This document shows positions 11,359 through 21,388 of a stretch of 64,000 nt of DNA, piece by piece (positions within the stretch are counted from its first letter, which is position 1; each line of letters starts with the position of its first letter). The DNA is taken from the NCBI GenBank assembly GCA_004369085.1, contig ML210218.1, positions 1-64,000 of the forward strand, in the 5' to 3' direction. The notes beneath the pieces were generated by a model, which made no database searches, had not been told where the DNA came from, and was given only the letters and a program-made list of their open reading frames with translations. A program made the translations under genes and the position numbers. The DNA comes from Coprinopsis marcescibilis (lineage: Eukaryota; Basidiomycota; Agaricomycetes; Agaricales; Psathyrellaceae).

Positions 11359-12516
11359 ATGATTCCCGCACGAAAACGTATGTTCTTCATTTCCATGCTC
11401 TCGAGATAAGAATTCTGATATCTTGCTAGTGACTTTTATCGGCTTGAACGTCGTTCGCTTGCTGAGCGTTGTATCCCTCATGCTCGTCTTCGCGAGCACG
11501 ATCCTTGTTATGGTCAACAATATCAAGGCTGTCAACCGCTTCGAAGATCTCAAGCTTGAGGTCAACGGCACTGTTGAGGCAGAAGAGCTGCTCGACTGCG
11601 ATTACATTGAGTACGTTATGCCTTCCTTCTAGGTCATTCCCTTCGTCTGATCTTGTCTCTTCTAGCGGAAGCACTGTTCCCAACCAGCCCGCTGGTGTGT
11701 TCTGGGCCATCGTTGCTAGTCTCTTGATTATTTTCCAGACCATCATCCTCTTCCGTGAGTACAATAGGTCACCGTCATCCTAAAGGTCTGCGCAATACTA
11801 ACACAATTGTATCCACAGTATCCGAAGCCAGCTGGCCCATGACCTTCTTCCTTAACTACTTCCCCGTCCTTGGCCCCAACTTTGGTCTCGGCGCCCTGGG
11901 TATCTTCCAAGGCCTCATCGCCACTCAGATTCTCTCCCACCACGTCGACGACTTCACCTTGGTTTCTGCCTTCTTCCTCTTCGCTGTTGGTTGCATCAAC
12001 ATGCTGCTCGGCCTCATCTTCCGCCAAGGCGCAAAGGAGAAGCGATCCATCCGCGGATGGCGTGGCGAACAGAAGAACCTCCTTGCTGACAAGATTGGCA
12101 ACGGCAACCCCAAGGGTGGCAACTTCTACACCGGAAACAGCAACCCCCCAATCTACAGTCAAAACAAGAGCAGCTTTGACGAGGAGAAGGGCCACCAATT
12201 CCAGTTCCAGTTGCCGGAGCGTTCGGATAGCCAAAGGACTGCATTCACCGACAGGAGCGCCATGGGGTTCGGCAGGCAAGCAGAGAAGGGAGGAATGCGT
12301 CAACTTTACTTGCAGTCACCTCAGACGCCTGAGCCCACGGCACCTCGCTATGGTTCTCCTCACCCATCCTCGAAGCACTCGAATGTGACCAGGAGCAACA
12401 CTATGATCTCGTATGCGTCCAGCTTCGAGTCTCCAGATAACGATGCGCCACCGCAGCGTGCTGCCGATTCTCAACCCCAAACCCCAGTTTTCAAGTCGAG
12501 CAACACCGCTTTTTAG
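11359..12516 (+). CDS. DUF7598-like four-TM membrane protein
   Basis: Model: join(11359..11377,11430..11610,11666..11754,11819..12516), 328 aa. Introns of 52, 55 and 64 nt stay in phase; the first exon is only 19 nt. The start MIPARKLTFIGLNVVR, the STVPNQPAGVFWAIV segment, SEASWPMTFFLNYFPVLG and DDFTLVSAFFLFAVGC match what I remember of the fungal DUF7598 family. Four hydrophobic segments lie at about residues 9-36, 77-97, 117-137 and 142-164. A disordered, Ser/Gln-rich cytosolic tail follows from about 166. The biochemical role is unknown. The very regular structure and the close match to a conserved family suggest a housekeeping membrane protein rather than a lineage-specific one. It is the best-conserved gene in this part of the window. 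Confidence 0.92.
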
Positions 12517-13102
12517 ATGACTTTACAGGTGTTTTAGATCTCTGCGAGACCTATCCTACCCTTCTCCCTTTATGTCCAACATGACGACACGCGCACCCTC
12601 GACAGTGTCGACACGACGAATGACGAAACTTGGACGCCGCCCATTTCGCAAAGCGAAATCACGGCTTGCATTTCATTGAACAATCCATCTTTAACCTATT
12701 TTTTTTGCATAATTATGTAGCAATAGGACAACCACATTTGTAATTCTAAAACGCACACCCATCCAATTGCATTCTCTTTCGCTTGAATCGTACCACATCC
12801 TGAGATAGTGGAAAGGGGGTCCAGGGAATAGCTGCTAGTTGGCTGTTAGACTTCCACTAAAGCAGTCTGATAAGCGGGGGAAAGGTGATAGTGCCATTGA
12901 TTGCTACCGTTAGATTTACACTGGCTGTTTGTAGAAGCTATAGTAGATTCTGTGATTGAGGTAGGTGGCTGGATTATAAAATGGCTTCCAAGGAGAACTC
13001 TTTGCCGACCTAGTGCTCCCAGATTCTTGCTTCGTTCCTGGTAGGTCAAATTCTTCTAATATGCCCCGAGCCGTGGATTGAATATTCCGTACAGGCCTTG
13101 CT
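12517..13102. other. Intergenic
   Basis: This is the 3' flank of the DUF7598-like gene followed by the upstream region of the small secreted-protein gene. No coding exon or clear TATA box is recognised. Confidence 0.4.
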
Positions 13103-13594
13103 ATGCAGACACGACTCGGATATATTCTCGCCCTGCTCACTCTAGGGGTTTCCGTCTATGGGCTTCCAGCCCCTAAACAGCAGACCACTTTCGACTGCAC
13201 CGTCGAGTCGATCATCTCAATAGCGGCCTATACAAGTCTGGACAGGACAGGACTTTTCTGGAAGGCAGGTGAAGGGGTCACCGTCGTCGAGGCCGAGCAT
13301 GTCGCGAGGACCTTTAACCGCAAGCACCTCCGCGATGTATGGGACGAACCTACAGAGAACAAGATCCTAGACTCGTGTGGTCGGGTAGGAAAAGATGGGT
13401 GGTTGATCATGTCAAAGGCGATGGCATCCATCGCATTAGGGGAGGCTTGGGCCATCGTTCCCGACCGGAATCTGGGGTCTCAGGATGACATATACTTTAA
13501 TGCCGAGCTGGCAATCTTGAGGGAGAGGGGGGTGAGGGTTATCCGGGTCGATACAGATGGGACCATACTTGGAGTCTTCAGTCCTCAACGATAG
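13103..13594 (+). CDS. Small secreted protein, unknown function (163 aa, intronless)
   Basis: A single exon opens with ATG and a classical signal peptide (MQTRLGYILALLTLGVSVYG), with a likely cut before or shortly after LPAPKQ. The mature part is about 140 residues and has only two cysteines (in TFDCTVES and LDSCGRVG), enough for one disulfide. It looks like a compact alpha/beta fold, with motifs such as KAMASIALGEAWAIVP and GVRVIRVDTDGTILG. I do not recognise the family. It is too large and too poor in cysteine to be a hydrophobin or a typical Cys-knot effector. It converges with the minus-strand gene that ends at 13758. A secreted enzyme, inhibitor or host/microbe-interaction protein are all possible. 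Confidence 0.75.
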   Translation: MQTRLGYILALLTLGVSVYGLPAPKQQTTFDCTVESIISIAAYTSLDRTGLFWKAGEGVTVVEAEHVARTFNRKHLRDVWDEPTENKILDSCGRVGKDGWLIMSKAMASIALGEAWAIVPDRNLGSQDDIYFNAELAILRERGVRVIRVDTDGTILGVFSPQR

Positions 13595-13757
13595 TCTGGC
13601 AACGATAGCGATATAGAGCTGTTTGGATTTAGCAAGAAGGGTTTAAAGGCAATTTTCAAGGAATTTGTAGAAGTAGAGCAAAAAAGAAAGGATGAAAGAA
13701 CATTAACCGGATAAACGATAAAAAAAGCCAGTGAAATAAAAAAGCGTCTGCGAATTA

Positions 13758-15509
13758 TTAACTAGGGGTATACTCTGGTGGAACGTCTATAACATTTGTG
13801 GGGATGCGGATCCCACTGTCTGCGTGGTGACGCACAATCGGCTCATTGCGATCACCCGTTGGTGACCTATTCGGGTCATATTGGTTGACCCCCCTTAATA
13901 GGGGTGCAACACCTTCCACAGTGGACATCGACACAGAATTTATGCGACTTCCTTTTTCTCCCTTTTCATCCACCCCGGGCGGGACGCCGGATGCCGCAAT
14001 ACTACTGGCGCCTGCCCAAGGTCCTGTTCTGGCGCCCGAGCTGGAGCTTGCGTAGGGATCAAAGTAGTCCGACTGAGATACTGCCCCGGAGGTACCACTA
14101 GATCTCATTTGGTAATAACGTCGGCTTTGGGAGTCGGATCCAGGTGGTGTGGATGGCGAGCCTGGCAATGCCGTGCGTTCTGGACTAAGGCTCCCACTGC
14201 GCCCACCGCTCGTTGTACCGTGGCCAGCGTGGCCTCTGGCAAGAATGAATGGCGTGACCTCAAAGGCCTCTGGTGGATAAGAAACAAACTCTGGCTGTAA
14301 GGGGATGTCGGCGTCGAGATGGACGGATGCCCGATTTTCCCGTTCGAATTGTTTCCGGCGATGGAGGCGATAAAGAAAGAATAGGAGACCTATGAATCCG
14401 ATGAATGCGACACCCGCAGCGACGATTCCTCCTATAGCGGCCTTCGATAGCTGGTTCTCGTCACCAGCGGAGGCGGCGTTGGTGGCGGATGGAGTAGGGA
14501 CAGGGATCCCGTTTGAAGGGACCGATGCCAAGTCAGGGTACATGATGTCTCCGTCCTGGATTAGCAGGTAATCCAGGGACAACGGAGTGGCTGGCCCTCG
14601 ATGGGTTACTATAAGCGTGTGCGGTCCGCGTGGAAGGTCGGGTGTCTCGAACAAAAGCCTATTGAACAGATGGGCCGAGCCAGGCGGTACACCAGGAATT
14701 GTGAATATCACATCTGGCTGGCCGTCGAGGGAGTAGGTCGCGGTCGATGCGCCTGCTGGATATCCACTTGGTCCCCAAGCTAGCCAACTGGCCTTCGTAC
14801 CTAACTCAGCAGGGCTGCGTTTTAGGCGGTGCTCAGGTCCCCATGTAAAGACACTACTCACCGATAAAGTCAACGCGCACAACTGCGCCTGTCTCCAGTG
14901 TCATCAGAGCACCAATTGAGCTTCCTACTTGCTCCCAGCTGCCAGAAAGGTACTGCACCGCTGGATCTGTCTGTTCCATGAATACGACAGGGTTGCGCAG
15001 AGCAGAGCTCATGTTCGCCATTGGTAGGAAACGGAACTGGTCGACCCAGAAAGTCGTTCCTTCCGTGACCGCAACATCCAAGGTAAACGTGTGCTGAGCT
15101 TCATCGTCTTCGTACCATTCGCATAGTGCCCAATTGTTCGTCGGTACCGTCGTTGGTTCTTTGGCCGTGAAATTCTTTCCATCGACGTAACACTCCCACG
15201 TGGGATCGATCCCACTGGTCAAGTTCCTCGTTGCGCTCGTCCCAATAATGCGCAGTCGCGAGCCTGTATCGTCGATATCGTTCAGCGACGAGAAGAAAAG
15301 TGCGGAATGGTATGCGGAGAGCCCATACCTGTGTAGGGAAATGTAAGGCTCGCCGACACGTTTGTCCCATGCTGAGAGCCCCTATAAACAGGCCCATACG
15401 TTCCAACCTCTGTCATTGGGTCATCATGCACGAACCAAGACCCGTCGTAGGCGATACTGGGGTCTGAATCGTCGAAAAGTACCCATCTGGTTCGAGTCCG
15501 GGAAGACAT
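13758..15509 (-). CDS. Single-pass membrane protein with lectin-like ectodomain and disordered tail
   Basis: Model: complement(join(13758..14800,14862..15263,15329..15509)), 541 aa, introns 61 and 65 nt, both in phase 1. The ectodomain (1-275) begins with FDDSDPSIAYDGSWF and continues with GSQHGTNVSASLTF and PTWECYVDGK, a repeated beta-sandwich-like pattern seen in many agaricomycete membrane proteins (often VDDTDPxIxYSG). The second half shows DGQPDVIFTIPGV and HTLIVTH, a second module of the same kind. A transmembrane helix lies at about 316-338 (AIGGIVAAGVAFIGFIGLLF), followed by a basic RLHRRKQ stop-transfer and a 200-residue Ser/Pro/Gly-rich tail ending PPEYTP, another PPxY-type motif. 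No classical signal peptide is visible, so an upstream exon may be missing. Ligand unknown. A truncated inverted copy lies at 18053-18657. Confidence 0.85.
14354..15146. repeat. Inverted duplication, intact arm (partner 18053-18657)
   Basis: This part of the membrane-protein gene reappears in opposite orientation at 18053-18657 with high identity. The duplicated unit includes the 61-nt intron, so the event happened at DNA level and was not retrotransposition. The copy has lost roughly 175 bases (about 14455-14631 here) plus small indels. Confidence 0.85.
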
Positions 15510-16045
15510 TGTCGGAGGTTAAGGGAGAAGACTGAATATAGTAGCCTCCAGAGGTCATGTGCAATTAAAGCCCGAAACAAGAGGCGTGCGGAGCTAAATT
15601 TGGACAGGTCGAATGTCGCGCCACCTAAGCGCCCGTGACCCCAAAACACGCGAGTGCAATGCGGCGCGTCCAGCCACTAACCGCTGCTTGATCGAGATGT
15701 GGGTATTAGCTTCTGTACGAGATATATTTAACGCGTAGTAGACCTGATATGAGGGCCATGATCCCAAAATACACTGTCGTGACCGGAATAGGAAGCGCTA
15801 ATCTCCGAGAGTGGCAGTCCTTTCGACACACCCATCATTGTGGCTGTGGGGGTCTGCCATTGCCTCGGTTCCCCCAAATAGCGAACTCGGGCAACGCGAT
15901 CTATTGGAACTTCAAGGAAGTGACATGAATCGAAAACTGATAAACATTTGGCATTATACATTGATTTAGATTTTGCCGCCGACTAGCTGCAATCAACTTC
16001 TTCGCATCGATCTTGACTAGTTACAGTACTCGCTGCCCGAGTCTA
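15510..16045. other. Intergenic between membrane gene and aldo-keto reductase
   Basis: This 536-base gap between two minus-strand genes would carry the promoter of the membrane-protein gene and the 3' end of the reductase. No exon with splice support is found. Confidence 0.4.
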
Positions 16046-17479
16046 CTACGCTGGCCGGATAGGAGCCAGAGGTGCAACCTTGTCTGTAACACCCACAGCG
16101 ACCAAGAATTTTGAGATAGGCTCGCCATTTCCCTATAAATTGAGCAAGAACTATGAGTATTATCCTAGTGGATGTAACTGCTATCAGCGCATGTCACTCA
16201 CGATCATGTTATGAGGAAATCCGGGATTGAAAGGATTGACGCTCTCCAGCGAGTTAATATGCTCTTCAGTCAGGGAGATGCTAAGCGCTTCAATGTTCTG
16301 CTCCAACTGCTCGACTTTGCGACCGCCAATAATGGGGAATACAAAGGGTGCTTTGTGCATAACGTAGGCGATGGCAACTGTTGGTATAATTAGCATGAGA
16401 TGCTCGAGGTTTTGATAAACTACAAGAAAAAAGAAGACTGACTAGATGTGATCGACTTGGCTCCGAGTTCGTTAGCAATCTTCTCCAACGCACCAGATGC
16501 CGCCCGCTCTATGTCGTTTCGCTTCCATTCGGCACTGCGGAGACTGCGTCCGTTCTCCCCAGACTTGAGACGGGCCTCCTCCTCTGCATCTGTTCTAAGC
16601 TTTCCGGCCGCGAGAACGCCCCAAGGAGCGAGTGCCATACCCTCTGAACGTGCCATCGGGATGATATCTCGCTCGAAGGACCGCTCCAGGATGCTCCAAG
16701 AGCCTTGGTATACAGAGAAGGGGGTCAATCCATGATCCCTTGCGTACTGGTTAGCCCTGGACACAATCCAGGCCGGAGTATCGGAGATTCCCTGAAGGTT
16801 AGTTAGTTTGAGAACACCGAAGACTGTCGAAAGCTTACCAAGTAGAAGACCTTGCCTTGCGTTACAAGGCTGTGGAGGCCTTGCATGACTTCCTCGATGC
16901 TGGCGCTCCAGTCCCAGACATGGACATAGAAAAGGTCGATGTAATCGGTGCGCAATTTCTTAAGAGACGCCTTGAGGGAGAGGTGCATGCTCCTGACGCC
17001 GTTACCAGCGTAGAGCACCTTCTGGTTGACTTTCTCGCCGCCCTTGTAGTTGACAGTGTACTGAACGAGGGTGGGCATGAGCGGATTGATGAAGCGGATA
17101 GTACAAATAACTCTTACCTTGGTGGCAATGAACAACTGATCCCTGATCCCGCGTTGCTCAGCCCATTCGCCGACGAACTCCTCCGAGCTCTCATCTTGGC
17201 TATAGTAAGTAATAACATAAGTTACATATAATGATGCAGTAAAAGTTAGACTCACTAGAAGTTAGCAGTATCAATAAAGTTACCACCCTTATCGAAGTAG
17301 GCGTCAAGAAGCTTGAAGCTGGACTCTTTGTCCATACTTCCCATTCCATGCTGCGCCCATTTGTCACCAATACTCATGGCACCTAGCTGGAGAGGAGACA
17401 CGTGAACGCCTGCAAGAGGGGCTAGCTGTCGATAGCGGCCAAGGGCAGTAGCAGGGACGGGAGGAGGTGCAAAAGACAT
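16046..17479 (-). CDS. Aldo-keto reductase, aryl-alcohol dehydrogenase type (6 exons)
   Basis: Model: complement(join(16046..16132,16202..16377,16443..16791,16839..17060,17118..17199,17256..17479)), 379 aa; introns of 69, 65, 47, 57 and 56 nt all keep frame. This is a NADPH-dependent oxidoreductase of the AKR superfamily, close to fungal aryl-alcohol dehydrogenases and norsolorinic-acid-reductase-like enzymes (AKR9). The catalytic tetrad is complete: Asp70 and Tyr75 in [12 protein letters not shown], Lys102 in FIATKYTVNY, His149 in DLFYVHVWD. The cofactor-site motif [14 protein letters not shown] is present near the C-terminus. Length is normal. It should be a soluble cytosolic enzyme reducing aldehydes or ketones to alcohols; the substrate cannot be told from sequence. 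A TATA-like ATATAAG on the minus strand (about 17544-17550) lies 65 bases upstream of the ATG. Confidence 0.93.
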
Positions 17480-18052
17480 ATCCGCGAGTTTTAGGTGTTG
17501 CGAAAGAGAAGATTTGCCTTCGACAGCCTTTCACAACCTCTTTCTTATATGAGCAAATTACATTCGATCAAACATGGATACATATACTTGTTATCCGTCG
17601 TTGCTTCCCCCACCAGGTGGGTAACAACCCAGAAAGGCCATAAATGAACGCTCATTCGCGCTTCCATTGCCTTGTGACAGCTTTTTTTTGTTGTGAAAGG
17701 TTCGGCAGAGCTTAGTGTCTCCACGGCACGACTGCACTTCGTTTGAAGAAGCCAGACGATTGTCTTCGAAGTTCACGTAGCTTTCCCAGCCAATTTCGCC
17801 AACTAGGAAAGATAACAGAAGGCGCAGATATAGGGCTGAAAGTTCACGATGAGGGCCAGCTTGAGTGACTTGTAAGTTGTATGAGGGGTGGAAGTCTAGT
17901 AAGTGAAAACAAAAGGCAGTGGAGGAAGGACAAGGAAGAGATGATCTGCCACCCTCGGAATAAATCCGATCGGACCGCCGGGATGACCTTCCCGCTGCAA
18001 ACCGCACGGCCAGCCCTATTCCGGCCTTTCACGAACAGTTCCCAAGTTTCCG
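17480..18052. promoter_or_regulatory. Promoter of the aldo-keto reductase and flank of the pseudogene
   Basis: A TATA-like element for the reductase lies at about 17544-17550 on the minus strand. The remainder up to 18052 is non-coding. The breakpoint of the inverted duplication is at about 18052. Confidence 0.4.
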
Positions 18053-18657
18053 CACCGACGAACAATTGGGCACTATGCGAATGGTACGAAGACGATGAAG
18101 CTCAGCACACGTTTACCTTGGACGTCGCAGTCACGGAAGGAACGACTTTCTGGGTCGAACAGTTCCGTTTCCTACCAATGGCAAACATGAGCTCTGCGCT
18201 GCGCAGCCCTATCGTATTCATGGAACAGACAGATCCAGCGGTGCAGTACCTTTCTGGCAGCTGGGAGCAAGTAGGAAGCTCCATTGGTGCGCTCATGACG
18301 CTGGAGACAGGCGCAGTTGTACGCGTTGACTTTATCGGTGAGCAGCGTTGTTGCATGGGAACCCGAGTACCGCCTAAAACGCAGCCCTGCTGAGTTAGGT
18401 ACGAAGGCCAGTTGGCTAGCTTGGGGACCAAGTGGATATCCAGCAGGCGCATCGACCGCAACCTACTCCGACGGCCAGCCAGATGTAATATTCACAATTC
18501 CTGGTGTACCGCCTGGCTCGGCCCATCTGTTCAATAGGCTTCTGTTCGAGACACCCGACCTTCCACAGTTATCGAAGGCGGCTATAGGAGGAATCTGGGT
18601 GTCGCATTCATCGGATTCATAGGTCTCCTATTCTTTCTTTATCGCCTCTATCGCCGG
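18053..18657 (+). pseudogene. Truncated inverted copy of the membrane-protein gene at 13758-15509
   Basis: Starting at ACCGACGAACAATTGGGC the sequence repeats the second and third exons of the minus-strand gene, in plus orientation, with the intervening intron still in place (donor GTGAGC, acceptor TTAG). Differences from the parent: a 3-base loss (TYSLDGQ becomes TYSDGQ), loss of about 175 bases after the coding for ETPDLP, and a 7-base loss within the transmembrane segment that shifts frame. Homology stops just after the bases coding for LYRL. There is no first exon, promoter or cytosolic tail, so it cannot make the full protein. High identity indicates a recent event. Confidence 0.88.
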
Positions 18658-19233
18658 ACCTCCATTATCTGCCTCGCTGATTTTGCCTGTACGCCTCCCG
18701 ATTGCGAATGCAACCATTCCCAAGAACCCGTTGTGCCTATTGAAGTCCTCTATTTAAAAGCCCGAGTCAGTACGCTTCTTCACTCTGCTCTGGCTAAATA
18801 ATTCATAAAAGGCTTGATGATAGGTCTCTTACCGTTTGCGGTAAAATATTCAATGGTCGAAGCAGAACTCGAGAAATGATATATGAGTTGCAGGTGCCCT
18901 AGACTGACAGTAGGAGTCCCTCGAGGTGGCCCCAAGCCCAAAGAGAGGTTACTATGATCCTTACCATCGTCGATATGTGGGTAAAAGCTATTTTTATGTC
19001 TACCTTGGACTTCATTTGACTTTTCAGAGGGTCCTTGAGCTCACACGCAATGTAATTTCACCGAGAAACTCTGCGTGACAACGACAATCGTCGATCACTG
19101 CCATGGAGCCTCGGGTTTAACAGGGTATTTGAGGACGATATCAGCCTGAAATGAGGCTAGCGTTCGACTACTATCCTTTCAATCCGCTTCTTCAAATCTT
19201 ACAAGTCGAAACCTGCCGACCGACCTAGTACCT
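18658..19233. other. Intergenic
   Basis: This is non-coding sequence between the pseudogene breakpoint and the first 7TM gene and presumably holds that gene's promoter. No TATA box or exon is clearly recognised. Confidence 0.4.
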
Positions 19234-20511
19234 ATGGATGCGATGACGACAATGTCTGAACTCGATCTCGAACATTTAGGGCTGGAAATAGGGATAGCCA
19301 ACTACACCGGCTTGCTGATCTCAACCTTGGCAACTGGTACATACGACATACTGCGGTAAACAGAAACGAATTAATGACCCACTACTTGAATATCTAGGGA
19401 TACAGTCATTCGTCACTGTCTACTGTCTATCCATCTTCTTTGAAACCTCCCAAATGGACAGAAAAGGCCGCAAGCCATACATTGTGGCCGGTTTCCTTAT
19501 AGCGCTGGTAAATTTCCTCAGAACGGCGACGGACATGCCTTCCGTCTTCAACACGACCTTCAGGGCAACAAGCGGGATGTCCTTTACATCTACGGCTCAT
19601 TGGGATGCCAATCAAGGGTGGGACTACAAGCTAGGATCAATTTGCAACACCCTGATCTTTGTTCTGGCAGATGGATTGTTGGTTCGTGCCATCGTTCTCT
19701 CCGAAAATCTTTGCGGATGAGCTGATGTCTTGCTTTAGCTTTACCGTTGCTATATCGTGCTGCATGGGCTTCGATGGCTCATCGTGTTACCCACGTTGAC
19801 ATATATCGGAACGATTGGTATGCAAAATCGCATAAACATGGCGCAGCATTTGGATACTGAGAAACTCAAAAGCATTTGGCATCATCTTAGACTTGACGAC
19901 CATCCTCAAGTTCCTGGACTCTCCTGCTCGATTTACCATTTCGGTCGCAGAACCGGCACGGGTTGGACTTAGCGTTGCGACCAATGTTCTCATCACGGCT
20001 TTCGTTGGTTATCGCCTTGCGATGGCGGAACGAAGCCTTGCCAGAGTGCTGTCGCTTGAAAACACTCGGGCATATACTGGGGCTACACATCTCCTCGTCG
20101 AATCAACCCTACCCCTCTCCATTCTTGGCATCTGCTATGCGGCAATCCGATTTGCAGAGATCAGATTTATATCACTGGAGCATCACCTCCACCTCCTGGT
20201 TGCTCATCCGGTGCTGGAAGAACTATACTTTTCTTGCCTTGTGAGTTTTGATTCGCGGAAACTACCCCCGGAGGCTGACTTAAAAATAGGCACTGTCCCC
20301 GCAAATCATTATCCTTCGGGTTACCACCGGACGGTCGTGGATGAGGGCGCCTGAATTGACGAGCCCGCTTGCCGCATTTTCTCACTCTCTAGCGTTTGCC
20401 CGCGAGCCACACGGAAGTCTGTCCGCACTACAAAGTAATGGAACTCATGAGCACTCGCAATCGGCAGACGCGGATGTATCGCCAGTGAGTGAGGACATCG
20501 AGAAGGCGTAA
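19234..20511 (+). CDS. Seven-TM protein of the agaricomycete LYRCY family, copy 1
   Basis: Model: join(19234..19336,19398..19681,19739..19817,19873..20240,20290..20511), 351 aa. Introns of 61, 57, 55 and 49 nt have conserved phases 1, 0, 1, 0. Seven hydrophobic stretches run from about residue 23 (YTGLLISTLATGIQSFV) to about 290. TM3 is followed by DGLLLYRCYIV and TM7 by LSPQIIILRVTTGRSW, two signatures of a large family of unassigned 7TM proteins in mushroom-forming fungi. The C-terminal 60 residues are Ser/Glu/His-rich and cytosolic. The fold is GPCR-like by topology only; no ligand or G-protein link is known. Donor 1 (GTACAT) and acceptor 3 (AAAAG) are weak but agree with the other copies. 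Similar genes lie at 21389-23333 and 62951-64000. Three ATGs are in frame near the start; I took the first. Confidence 0.83.
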
Positions 20512-21388
20512 TGCCAGGGGTGTCATTGCGTGTGAGCAGGAGTATCATGTAAAACAGGCAATTCGGAACCAACCTTCATGCCCATGGTTCACCCCCGACT
20601 TTCCATCACATGTAGTATTATGTGGTTATTTATTTTATACGATTCGGCTTTCAAGCTATGTGCGAGGCACACTCTAAATTTGAACTAGAACCATCGCATT
20701 GGGGGTTGTTATTCGCTCTCTGTCTGCCTGAGGCTGGCTATAATCCAGTTTGAACCGCTTTCGCTAAAACTTCGCAGGGGGTTGAGGGACCAGGGCAGTT
20801 AATCACAAAAAATGGAAGAACAATATAAAGGTACCACTCTTGCGATTTGAATCGTCACGGAAGCCGAAGGACCTGTGCGGTCGGCAGGCATCGCATCTCG
20901 GAAAGAGCTTGCGAGGCGGGCGTAATGTGGAGATTGCTAACACGAGCGCTAAGTGAAGGTCTCGCCCGAGTCTGACTGAATATGCTTATATGCGCGTGAA
21001 GACTTCTCGCTAACTGGGCCTGTCCAATTGCAAGATAGCGTGCACACATACTCGAGCAAATTCAAGCGTCTAATGTAGTGGAGAATTTCCGAGAAATTGC
21101 ACCAACATTGTGAGTCGGCGGAGTCTGATTCGTGACTCGTCAGTACTATCTTCTCAAGTTCTTTTCTCAAGACACTGGTGTGCCTTGTGATGGGTACCAA
21201 TATCACTCCGAGAACCAGCCTATCTCGCCTTTCGAGGAAGCTTCTCGGTCCGTGCGACACTGATCCTTTAGATTTTTATGCAGCCTATAACGTATATCGT
21301 CTTGACTCGAGGCGATCTACAAGGCTCGAGCCTCTAGGAACAGACTCCCCCCTCCCACTCGGCACACACCTAAAGTTATACCTGAAAA
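20512..21388. other. Intergenic between 7TM copies 1 and 2
   Basis: This 877-base stretch separates the tandem 7TM genes. Nothing coding is recognised; it should contain the promoter of copy 2. Confidence 0.4.
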
